DNA of 64,000 bases, taken from the NCBI GenBank assembly GCA_947685225.1, contig CANTUV010000007.1:11118501-11182500 (forward strand). Direction: 5' to 3'. Origin of the DNA: Garcia nutans. Its lineage: Eukaryota > Streptophyta > Magnoliopsida > Malpighiales > Euphorbiaceae. Of the stretch, positions 23,780 to 35,236 are shown in pieces (positions within the stretch are counted from its first letter, which is position 1; each line of letters begins with the position of its first letter). The position numbers and the translations under genes were made by a program. Under the pieces are notes generated by a model. The model saw nothing but the letters and a program-made list of their open reading frames with translations. It ran no database searches and had not been told where the DNA came from.

Positions 23780-26700
23780 TCAAGATGCAGCAGCCTGCAA
23801 AGAGTTATCAAAGGTTGTCCCAACATGTTGAATAACAAATCCATAGATCTTTTTTTTTAGCTTCTCAATCTTTTCTGCTAGAAGTTGATCCCCTTTTGAT
23901 GCCATATGGTCCAACCAATCATTTACTCTCTTCAATTGTGGTAAGATAGCCGCAATGGAGCTGGAGCTGAGGGGCAATGGTTTACCTCCATCAGTTTTAC
24001 ACTCCCTTAATGCCCGAAAACCTGCATCCAGTGACTCCTCAACAAAACTTATGAACCACATTTGCATCTCAGACTGCAACTTCATTGCAAGCTCCACTGT
24101 TTCCTTCATTCCACTCCCCCTTGTCCAAACTCCAAGAATCGGATCAGATACAGCTGGAGAACTAGCCTTTAGAGATTGTCGTCTGGACAAACGTTTTGAC
24201 AGAGTAGTTGGAGGATTATTATTATTGCTCTTGCTGTTCAGCAGAGAAACAATCTCAAGTTCAGTCGCTAAAGCAGCTTCAACCCACAAAGAAGCAGATT
24301 TTGATTGCTCAGTTGGGATGGTAGCTGAATCAGTAGAGCAACTAGCAGCAACAGATTTGGCAACCGCGGTATATTTCAGAATGTCATCATAAATTGAGAA
24401 AAATCGATCTATGGTTGGTAAAGGATTCCCAGCTTTGGACACAGAAGAAAGTTCTGAAAATACACTGCAAGCGAAAGAAAGGACAAAAGAATCATGATTG
24501 CATTTATATTGAGTGATGTTCACAGAAGCCAGACACAAAACAGACTCAAGAGTACTTGGTAATACATAAATTAATTTTTTTTAATGATCAATATGGTGTT
24601 AGCATTTGAAAGAGGTAGAGCAACTCTCACTAGTATACCTTAAAATCCTTACAATAGACTCAGTAGCAATGGCCTCCTCTAATGCTTCAGCCGCAGCTGC
24701 AGAAGCAAGAGCCTTCCTTTGCATTGCCTCCTGCATTTAGTCAGCACATGAAAAATCACTCTCAATAATGTAAATGACTACTTGAGATATGTTATGCTCA
24801 ATACTTGATCAATTTTGCTTAGTTATGCAATAATTTAGGTGATTCCCATACATACATACATGGCAACTTTGAATTGAAGTTAATACAAAATTTTAATTTA
24901 ATAACTGGAGAATTAGTAATTCAAATAAAACCTTCATGCTCACCTTCCCGAGCCTTGCAATTTCTGCAGACACCATATCTAATGGAATACTGCCATCAGT
25001 CCATTTCTTCTCATGCACAGTGAATCCCAGAGCTGGCTTCTCTTTGTCCTGAAAAACTTCTGGTGAACTACACTTCATTGACTCGTTGCTTGAAGAATCA
25101 TCATCCTGAGGAGTTTGTCGACTATTTGCATCACTTAGGCGCCTAGACAGTGCAGCCTGGTACAGCTAGCAAAAATCAGATTTCCAAGTAAAATATATGG
25201 AAAGCAGCATCCTAACTCTGTAAGGGAAATGTATAAAAGAGCAGGATAAATAAAATGGTGAATATGAAAGCAGTTAAAGTAAATGGATGGACTAAGATCA
25301 AACCACTTAAATGGTGTCAGGTGTTTCCACTTACCAAATACATATTCAAAAACTGCAGTCAGCTCAATCAGAAGTCATTGATTTTTAACTATTGTGAAAT
25401 TAATTTGGGGAAATTAAGAGTATGTATGGCATGAAATTTCAATACTTTATTAATCAATTCGCCGGAAACTCAATTGATGCAAGACAGACCTAGCATTCAT
25501 GGAGCAATTTCAAATAAAATTGACGGCACTTTGATTATTACATAGAAGTTTCTCTATTCAAGCTTGTTTGGTATACCCCTAAACATTCTTTGACTAAAGA
25601 GCTTTACGAAAATTATTGTTGTTTTTCCTTACTTCCACTAAGTCATCATCAAATCCTGTCTAACCGGATTAAATCAACCATAATGATGAAAATTTTTAGA
25701 AACAAATCCTTAAAAATTAGGTAAGTAATTGAAGAAACAAAAAGACCAAAAGGTAAAGTTAACTATTTGAAGAATTCTATTCTGCACAAGCTGTTAAAAC
25801 ATAGGCGTCATAAAACAACTGATATAAGAAAGGGCTTTTACCTGAGTCCGCAAAATAGATTGCAGATCCGGTTTTTTCTTCACATCTCCTTTCTCTTTTT
25901 GCTCCCCTGAACCATGTGGTGTCTCATCCCAGCTCTTCCTACTAATCTTTGCAGATCCAACAAGTGCTTCTGAAACTTTGGAAATCCCAGCGGCAATTGT
26001 TGCCATCTTTTTCTTTCCAGCAGAATCCGCCACAACAGGCGACACCTTCACTCCAGAAAGCCTCCGTCCTGGAGAGAGCGAAGCCCTTCGTGCATTTGGA
26101 GAGGCCTGCTTCCTAATCGGCGATGGTTGTTTATACCTTGATGGAACTATTATTGCCGGCTCCCTTGCTACCTTCCTGTTTTCCTCCCTGGCGGCAACCA
26201 AACTAGGAACCGCACATTTGGAGGGCACCGGAGACGCCGATCTCTTCCCTTTCCCAGCAGGGGAAGGATTTCTTTCAACCACAGCAGCACCAACAGCCAC
26301 ATTTCTCTTCCCTTTCGACACAGATCTCTTGGGTCCAGCAGGCGAAGAAAACCTTTGTGGTACCTTATCAGATACCTTATGTTCATGTGAATTGTCAACA
26401 TTTCCAACCATCACATTATCCCGGGGAGCAAGGGGTTGCCTTGTCGATTTAACACTCTTTTCAATTTTATTGTCACTCTTTACTTCCTTAATTTCCTTTA
26501 GCGACAAACCCTCACATTTTTGGTTCGCCAAGTACACCGCAATTGGGTCGACGGAGTACTCCGAATCGGCCACAGGTTGAATCACAAACTCCTTCTTTGA
26601 TGCTGAAATACGAGCAATGAGCGGTTCTGGAGTTCCTACAAAAGGGTGGCGGCCGGCAATAGGACGAATGCCACAAACCCTAGGGACAGGGGAATCAAAT

Positions 26701-26972
26701 TTGAAACGATCTACATAAACAAATTGGCCAAGCTGAAGGCGATTGGAGAGAATGAGATCAATATCGCGTTCGGAGAGGGAAACGTAGGTGGAGTTGAGAG
26801 AATCGGAGAGTTGGACGTAGAAGCCGTGGTTAGGCCAGAGATCAGATCCCGCGAGAGCAGGGACTATGCCAATTACTTGGAGAAGAGCAAAGCGGTGGTC
26901 GCCGGTGACACGGATGGTGGAATTCATAGACTGAAGGAGCTTCAGGAGGATACCTGGAGTGAGAGAAGCCAT
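23780..26972 (-). CDS. DUF936 family protein, intact, four exons
   Basis: This is a plant-specific DUF936 protein of 709 residues; its molecular function is not established from sequence. Exons on the minus strand are 26972-25842, 25165-24944, 24730-24639 and 24464-23780 (1131, 222, 92 and 685 bases). They sum to 2130 with all introns GT-AG and no internal stop. The conserved N-terminal block (residues 1-125) is typical: MASLTPGILLKLLQSMNS, ALLQVIGIVPALAGSDLWPN, FYVQLSDSLNSTYVSLS, LQLGQFVYVDR, GIRPIAGRHPFVG. Residues 180-350 are a basic Ser/Pro/Lys/Arg-rich disordered linker. Exon 3 is Ala/Glu-rich (ASAAAAEALEEAIA), and the C-terminal 230 residues are helical (WFISFVEESLDAGFRAL, VNDWLDHMASKGDQLLAEKIEKLKKKIYGFVIQHVG). 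The start is the first ATG of the family block. The gene sits directly beside the Harbinger right end (about 300 bp from its stop codon). Confidence 0.92.
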
Positions 26973-28189
26973 TCTGTGTCTGCGTCTTGCGTCTGAGAGC
27001 GAGAAAAAGAGTGGAAAAGAAACGGATAAGAAAGAGGAGTAATTTTGGCCGTTGTTAATTCAAATTCAAATGCCCGCTAATGTTTTAATTTAAACTTGGG
27101 TGGGGTACAGTCACGGCGTAGGGACTGAACTTCTGTTCCGTTATAGAAAGTTCCATTTGTCCTCGCTTTTAATTGAATTAATCTGACTGCGTAGCACTTC
27201 GAAAAATAAATAAATAAAATAAATAGAACTTCCCCGCTTTTGTTTTTTTGATAAAATACATTTTTTTTTCACATTGTGGCATTTTAATTTTTATATTTAT
27301 TTAACATCTAATTTTATTTTTTTACTTATTAAACATTTTTTATTGATATTAATAGCGCATAAATAAAAAAATACATTATAAGACAAGAAAATTAGTAAAA
27401 AAACTAATGCTATCTCTCCCCTAAGCCATTTGAGTTATCCACAAAAGCTTGTTAACTTTCTATTAGTAAATTTTTTACTTCATTTTTCCTTTTTTTAATC
27501 CCTTTTTAATACTTAATTTTAATACCCCTAAGCCATTTTTTTATCCCTTTTATTACTATAATTTTATATTTTCAAAGTAAATACTTTCAAAATAGAAATC
27601 TAATATAATAAAATAGTGGAAAAGGGAAAATTTTATTTATTATATTACTAATGATATAAAAAATGACATGTTATTTGTTGCATTAATAGTTTGTATTATA
27701 TATAAACAAAATTGTTATTTATGATGGAAAAAGAAAATGAAAGCCTTAACTTTTAATCTTTTATGCTCAATCCCTTGCATGAGATACTGAAAAAAAAAAT
27801 CAACATGTTACACCCTTTATTCCATGGTAAAAGTCATTTTTAGCTAGTAATCATTAAAACACTTTTTTATACTCCCCCTCACTTCATTAATCAACTGCTA
27901 AACATAATTTTTTTTAATTTGAATTTATGAATATTTTTTTATTTTCAATCAAAATTTATGGGTTTTTTAAATTTTGAAATTATAATTTTTTCCCTTCCAA
28001 ATTTATACTATATACTCAATGATATTTAAATACTACTCAAAATTGAAGAGTGTTTCTCAATAAATATGGTAATAAGTGAGTCTTCTCATACTTGACAATG
28101 GCAAGGGTAATGAAAAAAAAAATCCTTTTGTCCCATAGTAGGAGTTATTTTTGCTGTATTAGAACTAGTATGGAATTTATTTTGGAAAT
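26973..28189. other. DUF936 upstream region and AT-rich intergenic DNA
   Basis: The first 80-180 bases should hold the DUF936 5'UTR and promoter, but no convincing TATA box was found. The rest is AT-rich with no coding similarity. Confidence 0.4.
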
Positions 28190-28195
28190 ATTTTT

Positions 28196-28760
28196 AAGAC
28201 TTCTCTTGCAATTCTAGTGACCGAGCTTGTTGATGGAATTTTCAGTGGCTGCACTTATAACCATGGGGTTGCTGATGTGCACTTCTTTCTAGAAATTTCC
28301 CAATTCTTAGTCTGAAATTTCCAGAATTTTCTAGAGAATATTATTCCTGCAGCCTTCTCCAGTTATTGTATTTTCTTGAAAAAATTGGAATTCCATTCTC
28401 ACACCAATAAATAATATCCAACCCCTCCTCTGCTAGTAAGAGTGTTCCATTTTTTCCAAGAAAAGAATTGTAGAACTCAAAAGGTAAATCCAATGCTGAG
28501 AGATTGGTAGATCAACAATCTCACGTCTTCAGGCAATTTTGGATCATGTTTAGAAATCCAATATTCGCAGCAGAAATCTGGATTCTAGTAAAGAAATTTA
28601 TGGCCATATACACGAGGCAAAGATTGCAGCCACCACATTACCAGATGAGTATTTTGGAAATGCTCTACTGTTTCGAACAGCCAGAGAGCTATTAATTAGA
28701 GAATGGATTAGGCTTAATTTGCTGCTGGGAACAATTATGATGGGAGAATGACAGCTGGGG
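28196..28760 (+). pseudogene. BAHD acyltransferase fragment, broken
   Basis: This is a remnant of a BAHD-type acyl-CoA-dependent acyltransferase, the family that acylates plant secondary metabolites. The frame from 28196 reads KTSLAILVTELVDGIFSGC followed by YNHGVADV, which holds the catalytic HxxxD motif (His 28262-28264, Asp 28274-28276), and stops at about 28313. After several frame changes come a TPPLLVRVFHF-like strand, then SRLQAILDHV*KSNIRSRNL and LPDEYFGNALLF, the usual region before the family's second motif. The DFGWG motif was not found. Stops, frameshifts and a missing N-terminus show that it is dead. The fragment ends just before the tRNA gene. I reconstructed it from several frames by eye, so the borders are approximate. 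Confidence 0.65.
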
Positions 28761-28802
28761 TAAAAAGAGAAATTTAGAAAGATTGAAAAATCAGTGCGTC
28801 AA

Positions 28803-28874
28803 GCGTTTGTAGTCCAACGGTTAGGATAATTGCCTTCCAAGCAATAGACCCGGGTTCGACTCCCGGCAAACGCA
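28803..28874 (+). tRNA. trnG-UCC (nuclear): tRNA-Gly (anticodon UCC)
   Basis: A complete 72-nt cloverleaf. The acceptor stem GCGTTTG pairs perfectly with CAAACGC, the discriminator is A, the anticodon loop is CTTCCAA between ATTGC and GCAAT, and the T-arm CCGGGTTCGACTCCCGG is intact (B box GGTTCGACTCC). There is no intron and no encoded CCA. A CAA motif just upstream (GTCAAGCG) matches the usual plant tRNA initiation context, and TTTTT at 28880-28884 should stop RNA polymerase III. It looks functional. Confidence 0.95.
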
Positions 28875-28879
28875 GTTAA

Positions 28880-28884
28880 TTTTT
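28880..28884 (+). terminator. Pol III terminator of tRNA-Gly
   Basis: A run of five T begins six bases after the tRNA 3' end. Confidence 0.8.
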
Positions 28885-29176
28885 CCCCCAAACAATTATG
28901 ATATGAAGATGACGGTTTTTCTTGGTGTCGAGGCTATTCAGGTTTCCTTGCTAAGGACACTATCATTTGGGATTTATCTGACCATAATTTCGAATGTTAA
29001 ACTCCTCATAACTTTTTGATTTTCCATCTTAATTAATATTATTCCTACAATTTAATCTTTTTTTTTTCCTTTAATATCTGATGTTTATGTTTCCTTGTAT
29101 CAACATCCCATTCACAACACAACCTCTTACTCCTAAGACTCAACAATCACACTTTCAGAATTTTACTATGAAATAT
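28885..29176. other. Unassigned spacer
   Basis: No feature could be supported between the tRNA and DUF241 copy B. Confidence 0.4.
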
Positions 29177-29479
29177 AATACAAGTTTGTCTTTGCTGGAC
29201 TTCAAGATAAGCAATTCAAAATCAATTTTCTCTGCTTCATTGACTTCATTTTCCACTTCACATGACACACGCTTGGATTGCAATGAAGAGAACGTATTGC
29301 GATGTTGGCAGTTGAAGCAAATCATCCATGCACTCGAACAAATTTTTCAGGCCACTCAATTTTTTCCCTATTGATGAAGACTTTGATGCCTTCAAATTGT
29401 ATAACCGCCCCTGAATACTGACAGTTAGAGGATGAGATTTAGATGGTAAGCTAATTGAACGAAGATGACATGCAGCCAT
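29177..29479 (-). pseudogene. DUF241 gene copy B, internally deleted
   Basis: The minus-strand ATG at 29477-29479 opens the typical N-terminus of a plant DUF241 (BPS1-like) protein: MAACHLRSISLPSKSHPL, then LSGLKNLFECMDDLLQLP. After TSQ the frame shifts directly into SLQSKRVSCEVENEVNEAEK and ELLILKSSKDK, which belongs near the C-terminal third of the family. About 150 residues of the middle have therefore been deleted, and the C-terminal LLNILNH end is absent. It is non-functional. It is paralogous to copy A at 31205-32263, and the non-coding sequence upstream is also shared. Confidence 0.75.
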
Positions 29480-29906
29480 TTTTCTTTTCCTTCTGCAGAT
29501 ACTTTCTATCAACAATGTGAATGTGGAGGCAGTATCTGTTGTTGTTCAATTCGTTGCATTGAACCTCTTATATATAGAAGTAGAACATAAAAAATATCAT
29601 CTTCTTGATCTTTATCTAAATTGGCTGTCATGTTTTGAGTTTTGTAACAGTCCTAGCTAGCAATTTCTCATCATTGTTATTAAAGATTCCAACTATCAAA
29701 TTATATAGCATTGAGCTTGACTCCATGTATGCAATAATGCTATTAAGATGATCAAAATAAGTAATAATAATTTAATAATAGTAACTGATAGAATTGTTTC
29801 CTAATTTTCATGCAATTTTCAGAAGCCAATAAAATATTTACATCCACGAGGGGAATGTATCTACATTCATTACACAGACAAGAACGATCGCATCGAACAA
29901 CTTTAG

Positions 29907-30066
29907 TCAAGATGCATGGTGTCTGGGAACAGGTGGAATATTGACAACCTTGTTTTTATCTAAGCTAGACAGCTTGTTGTAAATCAATACATTATTTGTC
30001 ATAATACAATCATATTGGTGATGATAATCTTGTTGACTAAATGTGAAGCGTGATCTACATTTAAAG
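29907..30066 (-). pseudogene. Terminal exon of unknown gene X, copy B
   Basis: After a CTGCAG acceptor (30067-30072) the minus strand is open to TGA at 29907-29909 and ends IPPVPRHHAS. Its start (FKCRSRFTFSQQD) and end resemble copy A (32704-32800: TRGSCFAFGQPA, IPVAPRNQA), with about 25 extra codons between. The parent protein was not recognised. It lies 428 bases upstream of DUF241 copy B, as copy A lies 441 bases upstream of DUF241 copy A. Confidence 0.4.
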
Positions 30067-31204
30067 CTGCAGATGAAGTTTAGATAAACAATGAGAGAAT
30101 GATGAAAGGCATATATTTGAAAATTAAATTTATGCAGTCTAAAAGAAAAAAATAAATTTCCCAAGATTTGGTTTCTATCACAACTCAATCTCTTTCAATC
30201 ACAGAAAACAAGTTGGTATATTGTCCAACATAAACTTAATTTTCTCCATTTAACAGCTTGAGAGCTTATAGATTTAGAGAAAATAAACTAGTATCTGTGA
30301 AAGATCTTTCAAAATTTTGGTTGAAAAGACATTGCATTTCCCCAAGAAATATCACATGCTACTATAACATGTGCACTTTACAAGTGCAGGATCTGCATAT
30401 GCTACTATGATGTATGCATTTCACAAGTGAAGGATCTAAGGACATCCACTTTTTACCCCTTCTCAAGATCTCATTATGTGAAATGGAATTGTCAGTTCCA
30501 CATATTCAACAAAATAAAACATTTTTGAATCCTAAAATTAGATTCATTCAATAATTGATATGGATATCAATCTTAAATAATTGAAAAATATAATGAGGAT
30601 GATGATTAATTCTTCAATCTAAAACAATGTCTTATGAACACCCAGACCAAACTTTCCATTTTTTTTAGACTTTGGATCTACTTTATTGGCTTCTTTAGTT
30701 TCCAATTAGCAATTCAGGAAGAGCCAAAAAAAATTAAAGGAATATGTATCAGTGTTGTCACTGACACTTACTTGCATAAAATAGTCAGGAGCTATATCAA
30801 CCGAAAGTTTCAACAATTTCATCAGGTCCCCTTCAATTGTGCTGCTTTCAAGCTGGCAATATTACCCTTTCTTGAAAAATCTTCAAGGCTCTGAATTATG
30901 TAGGATTAAACCTGTTAATGAGGTCTTTATGTTGCAAGAATCCAATTCCAAGAAGCAGAAAACACAGTTCACGTCTGATTAATTCAAACACAGCTTGAAT
31001 TTGAACTCTTGTGCGCAGAAATATAAAAAAATGCCCAAAATAATACTTATAGAGAGGCAAAGTGAAGGAAATGTTTGCAACTCAGCATATTAATTGGTAT
31101 CCGCTGTGTACATATCTATATACAATTGGAAGAATATCCTATGTTACAAAATTGAGTGAACTGGGTTGGAGAGGAGGGGAGTTGACAGACACAACAATAC
31201 TTAT
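30067..31204. other. Spacer between the duplicated segments
   Basis: No gene was recognised. A small tandem duplication of about 44 bases lies at about 30355-30440 (CATGCTACTATAACATGTGC and CATATGCTACTATGATGTAT). The frame at 30634-30894 has no known motif. Confidence 0.4.
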
Positions 31205-32263
31205 GATTCAGAATATTGAGAAGAGATACTCTGGTTTTCACCAATCGCCTATAGATACACTCAAGCTCTTCTTCTGCTTCTTGAATACTCAGTTCCAGTG
31301 CCTTCAATCCTTTCAGAATATTTTGAAGCTGTAAATGTTTGATGTCTTTGCTTGACTTTAGTATAAGCAATTCAGCATCAATCTTTTCCACTTCATTGGC
31401 TTTAACTTCTGCTTGACATGATGTGCGCTTGGATGACAATAATTTTGAAAGGATAGACCTGCCAGAATTTGCCTTTGGCTAAGAAATGAAAGATAAGATG
31501 GATTCAAACACCACAAAACTAATTTCGTCAACATCTCTTGAGAATGCTAATCATGTTGGAGTTACTTTCCAAGGTTTCTTTGGTGCAATTCTTTTATGTT
31601 CTCCTCAAATTTCTCAGACATTTAGAAATCATTTTCTTCAGCTTATTCCTAGTTATTAGGGGCGAAGCCAGATTTTTTAGTGAAGGGGGCAAAATAAAAA
31701 TACCATATATATATATATATTAAAAATAATATAAATTTAAAGTGGGGCAATATAATAAAAATACCATATATATATTAAAAATAATATAAATACCATATAT
31801 AAATACATGTATATAAAAAAAATTTCAAAAAAAAAGAAGGGCGGCTGCCCCTCCAAATACTCGTAGCCTCGCCCCCGCTAGTTATCATGTAAGTATCGAC
31901 TTCACTTGTCAAGCAAAAGTCTCCACCTTTTCTTCTACGGAGAGAGAATTCAAGTTCCTACACGCTTTGCTTCATCTCTGAGAAATAATCTCTTGTTCTA
32001 TCGCAGATATCTAAAAGCTCCAAAGATCCATTCGACACATTTTCTAAACACTGGATTTGCCTTTCGTGGGACACAGTCTCCTGGGTTATTTGCAGTTGAA
32101 GCATATCATCAACAGACTCAAACAAATTGCCTAGGCCAATCAAAATTTCCCCTATTGATTAGGATTCTGACGTCTTCAACTTGTACATTTGATCCTCAAC
32201 ACTGACAGCTAGAGGATTAGATCTGGATGGCAAACTGATTGAACGAAGATGACAAGAAGCCAT
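31205..32263 (-). pseudogene. DUF241 gene copy A, broken by stops and a MITE
   Basis: This is a near full-length relic of a plant DUF241 (BPS1-like) gene. From ATG 32261-32263 it reads MASCHLRSISLPSRSNPL, GLGNLFESVDDMLQLQ, SLELLDICDRTRDYFSEM and ELEFSLRRRKG, with stops after KTSES and after MKQSV. A hAT MITE (31657-31877) interrupts it; similarity resumes at once beyond the insertion with RNKLKKMISKCLRNLRR, then a further stop. The C-terminal part is open from 31439: SSKRTSCQAEVKANEVEKID, LKALELSIQEAEEELECIYR, RLVKTRVSLLNILNH. The usual stop after NILNH is lost. The family is named for BYPASS1-related proteins; its biochemical role is not well defined. Confidence 0.8.
31657..31877. mobile_element. 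hAT MITE in DUF241 copy A
   Basis: A 221-bp insertion with ends TAGGGGCGAAGCC (left) and, inverted, CGGGGGCGAGGCT (right), flanked by the perfect 8-bp duplication CTAGTTAT at 31649-31656 and 31878-31885. An AT-rich centre without coding capacity and 8-bp target sites mark it as hAT-derived. Confidence 0.85.
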
Positions 32264-32703
32264 TTTTCATATTGTAGATGAAATCCCATTAACAACTTGG
32301 TTGTACAAGTGGTCTTATTTGTTGTTTAAGCTGCTGTATTGAACCTCTTATATATAGAAGAGCAATAGAACTTGAACAATATCATCTTCTTCATGATCTT
32401 GATCCAAGTTGGCTGTCATGTTCTGAATTTTGCGAGAGTCCTTACAATGTCTCATTGCTGTTATGTTAATGTGATTAAAGAAATTAATTATTGGAAGTAC
32501 TCCCATACCTAAAAATAATAAAATTAAATGAAGACTGTGAGTAGGTGTTGTACTTATTAAGAAGACAATTGGTTTTGTGCAAGTGAGTTCCGACAGCGAC
32601 AATTGCCCATATGTCTGCTGCATTTGCTACATGGACAAGAACAATAAATAATTGCAGAATCAATTGATAAATACTCAAGGAGACTCTCCACCAACTCTCA
32701 ATA

Positions 32704-32800
32704 TCATGCCTGGTTTCTGGGAGCAACCGGAATCTTGACAGCCTTGATGTATCCACGAGCAGCTGGTTGACCAAATGCAAAGCAGGATCCTCTTGTATGG
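32704..32800 (-). pseudogene. Terminal exon of unknown gene X, copy A
   Basis: Following a CTGCAG acceptor at 32801-32806, one minus-strand frame reads HTRGSCFAFGQPAARGYIKA, then VKIPVAPRNQA and TGA (32704-32706). The text is protein-like and conserved with copy B, so it was probably a real last exon. The family was not recognised, and upstream exons were not found before the pararetrovirus relic begins near 33030. Confidence 0.4.
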
Positions 32801-32806
32801 CTGCAG

Positions 32807-33029
32807 ATCAAGTTTAGCTTATTATTTATATGAACCAAACACTAGTAGAAAGAAGTGCATATTTGAAACTAAAATTCATATGAAAGACTATTCTATTTGA
32901 AATTATTTAATTTGAATCGAACATGAGACTAAAATATATCTTTTTGATAAGAGAAATTTCATTAATATAATTTTAAATAGGAAAAAACATATTTAAGGGA
33001 TGGAAACTATCCAAACAACCTAATTAAAC
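32807..33029. other. Unassigned spacer
   Basis: AT-rich sequence between the gene X exon and the pararetrovirus relic; the junction with the relic is not sharp. Confidence 0.35.
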
Positions 33030-34590
33030 CAAACAAATTATCCTAGAAACATCTCAAAAATATGTGAAAAAACTCATTTTCAATTTGGACCTTGATTTGG
33101 TCCATTTTATTTTTTATAAAATTTATTTTTAATTAATTATTTTTTTTATAATTGATAATTACTTTTTAATTATAAAGTTGTTCAGACTTTGTATTTATTA
33201 ATGCATTTATTTCTAATTCATAGATTGAATGTGTTTTAAGTAAATTTAATTTTTTTTATGGTTTTTTTATAAAAGAAAATATAATTTTTTGATTCTTTAT
33301 TTTAAAGGTTATACTATCATCTTTTACTGAATAATGAGTTATTAAATTCATAAATGTGGTTCATAAAATTACCGTCTGTTGCATATCAATTAAAATAAAT
33401 ATATTTTTTAATTTTAAATTTTTATTAATAATTGATGCTTCTATTTTATTAAGAATATTCATTTTAGATTTATTTGCTGAAGATGGCTTTTTCTTTAGTG
33501 TTTTTTCAAAATTTCTTTGGTACTAAACTAGATTTTATATAATTTAAGTCTGCTCATGTATCAAATAAGGTTATAGTATCAATAATATAATTTTCAAAAA
33601 ATATTTAATTTTATTATTATCAAATATTTTTTAGATATTATTTTATGTAATAAAAATATAAAATTTTTAGGTATTTCATCTTTATCTATTATACTAATTT
33701 CATTTTTATCAATATCTATTTTATCTTCTTCTTCTTTTTCTTTCTCGGAGAAGGATTCACAAGAAGTAGAATTTGTATTTAATAAAGATTTTGATAATTC
33801 TATATCAATTTATTGTTAAATTATTTTAATTTTATTTTAGTTTCTTTAATTAAAATTTTGTAAATAATTTATTGTAAGTTTATTTTTTTATTTGTTTACT
33901 TTTGTTTATTATTGTTGTTAAATCATACGTTTGTTTATTAATACTAGGTAATACTAAGGTTTTAGATTTTTTATTTGTTTCATTAAAATTATCTAATATC
34001 TTATTTAAGAATTTTTTGTTGTATTTTGGGATTATTTATATGTTTTACTAATTCTAAAAGAGAGTTTTGTTCTTTAGTTAATATATTTATTGATTTACTC
34101 TTGGTTTCAGAACTATTACTAGTTTCAGAACCTATTTCATCTATTTGATTTAATTCTTCAAATTCTGAATATTTTTCAGATTCAGATTCTAAATATAATT
34201 TATAAATTTTATTTAATACAGATTTTTTTAAATTTAATGCTTGAAGTTTTTTATTGAATTTATAAAATCTAAATATATGTCCTTTTTTTTACCACAATTA
34301 TAACATTCAAAATCTTTATATGTTATATATTTCTTTTTAAAGAATTTTTTATTACTAGATTTTCTATATTTATTATATTTAGGTTTTTTATAAAAATCTT
34401 CTTTATTAAATTTTCTTTTATAATTCTTTTTATAAGATTTTTTATAAATTTTAGAACAGTGTCCTTGACAATCTTTATAATTTTGGGCTATATTATAATT
34501 AAATTATTTACAGAATGATTATAATTCTTGTTTAGTTTTTCTCATTTTAAATTTTAAAGATTTTTATAATTTTATGTCTTGACAAAGCTT
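33030..34590 (-). pseudogene. Endogenous caulimovirid relic, minus part: coat-protein C-terminus and protease
   Basis: Read on the minus strand, this part starts with a lysine-rich coat-protein tail. It contains a CxxC half of a zinc knuckle (34294-34305), whose second half is thrown out of frame by a run of eight T/A at 34283-34290. A Glu/Ser-rich linker follows (about 34050-34230), then an aspartic protease region around 33550-33570, in which the glycine codon of the catalytic Asp-Thr-Gly is a TGA stop (33554-33562). Similarity continues to about 33030; the reverse transcriptase that should follow is absent. Many stops make it inert. Domain order and the zinc knuckle support Caulimoviridae, probably near petuvirus/florendovirus types; the genus is not certain. 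Confidence 0.65.
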
Positions 34591-34695
34591 TAATCCTTTC
34601 TTTTAGATTATTCTGATCAGTAGGTCATAAGTCAAAAGGTAATAAGGATATGAATTCTCACATTCATGTTTTCCAAAAAGGTCATAGTTTTTTGC

Positions 34696-34708
34696 TAGTA
34701 TCAGAGCC
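34696..34708 (+). promoter_or_regulatory. Pararetroviral tRNA-Met primer-binding site
   Basis: TAGTATCAGAGCC differs at one base from the complement of the initiator tRNA-Met 3' end (TGGTATCAGAGCC). It marks the conventional origin of the viral map and separates the two oppositely oriented halves. Confidence 0.65.
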
Positions 34709-35211
34709 ATTTAAGTTTTTAGGGTGGTAGTAGAAGTATATAAAGAAGATTTTATTTTTAACTTTTGATTTATAGTATTAAGAGTGTGATCTTTGATCTA
34801 GAAATTTGGATATGCAATAACTCCCGTTGTTAGTCAATGATAGGTGTTGTAGGGTAGCGAGTCAGTAGTCGTTTTCAAAAATCTTAGAAATCACTTTTAA
34901 ACTATTTTTCAAAAATTAAAAATAGAGTTTTTTTATGTAAATCTACTGGTACAATTAAATCTGATGTTTCTAAGTCACCAAAAATTAAAAGGATAGTAAA
35001 TAGGAATGAAATAATTTTAGAAGATTTTTACAAAGCAATAAGATGATTGGAACATACTTAAAATAGATAAAGAACAAATTTTAAAAATTTTAAAATAAAT
35101 ATTTTTAAAGCCGATTATACTATTAAAATAGAAGAAATACAGAGTAAACCTTTTAAAAGGATTACACGATTAACTTCTGAATCCATAAAACACCATAAAG
35201 ATAAAAAGTGT

Positions 35212-35236
35212 ATATATATATATATATATATATATG
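35212..35236. repeat. (TA)n microsatellite
   Basis: TA run inside the pararetrovirus relic. Confidence 0.85.

Noticed and set aside
23955..24392. 145-codon plus-strand open frame
   Set aside because: Antisense shadow of the last DUF936 exon.
25978..26580. 200-codon plus-strand open frame
   Set aside because: Antisense shadow of DUF936 exon 1.
28290..28345. Near-perfect heat shock element series (GAAnnTTCnnGAAnnTTC)
   Set aside because: It lies inside the BAHD pseudogene reading region and no heat shock gene follows; it is likely chance in former coding sequence.
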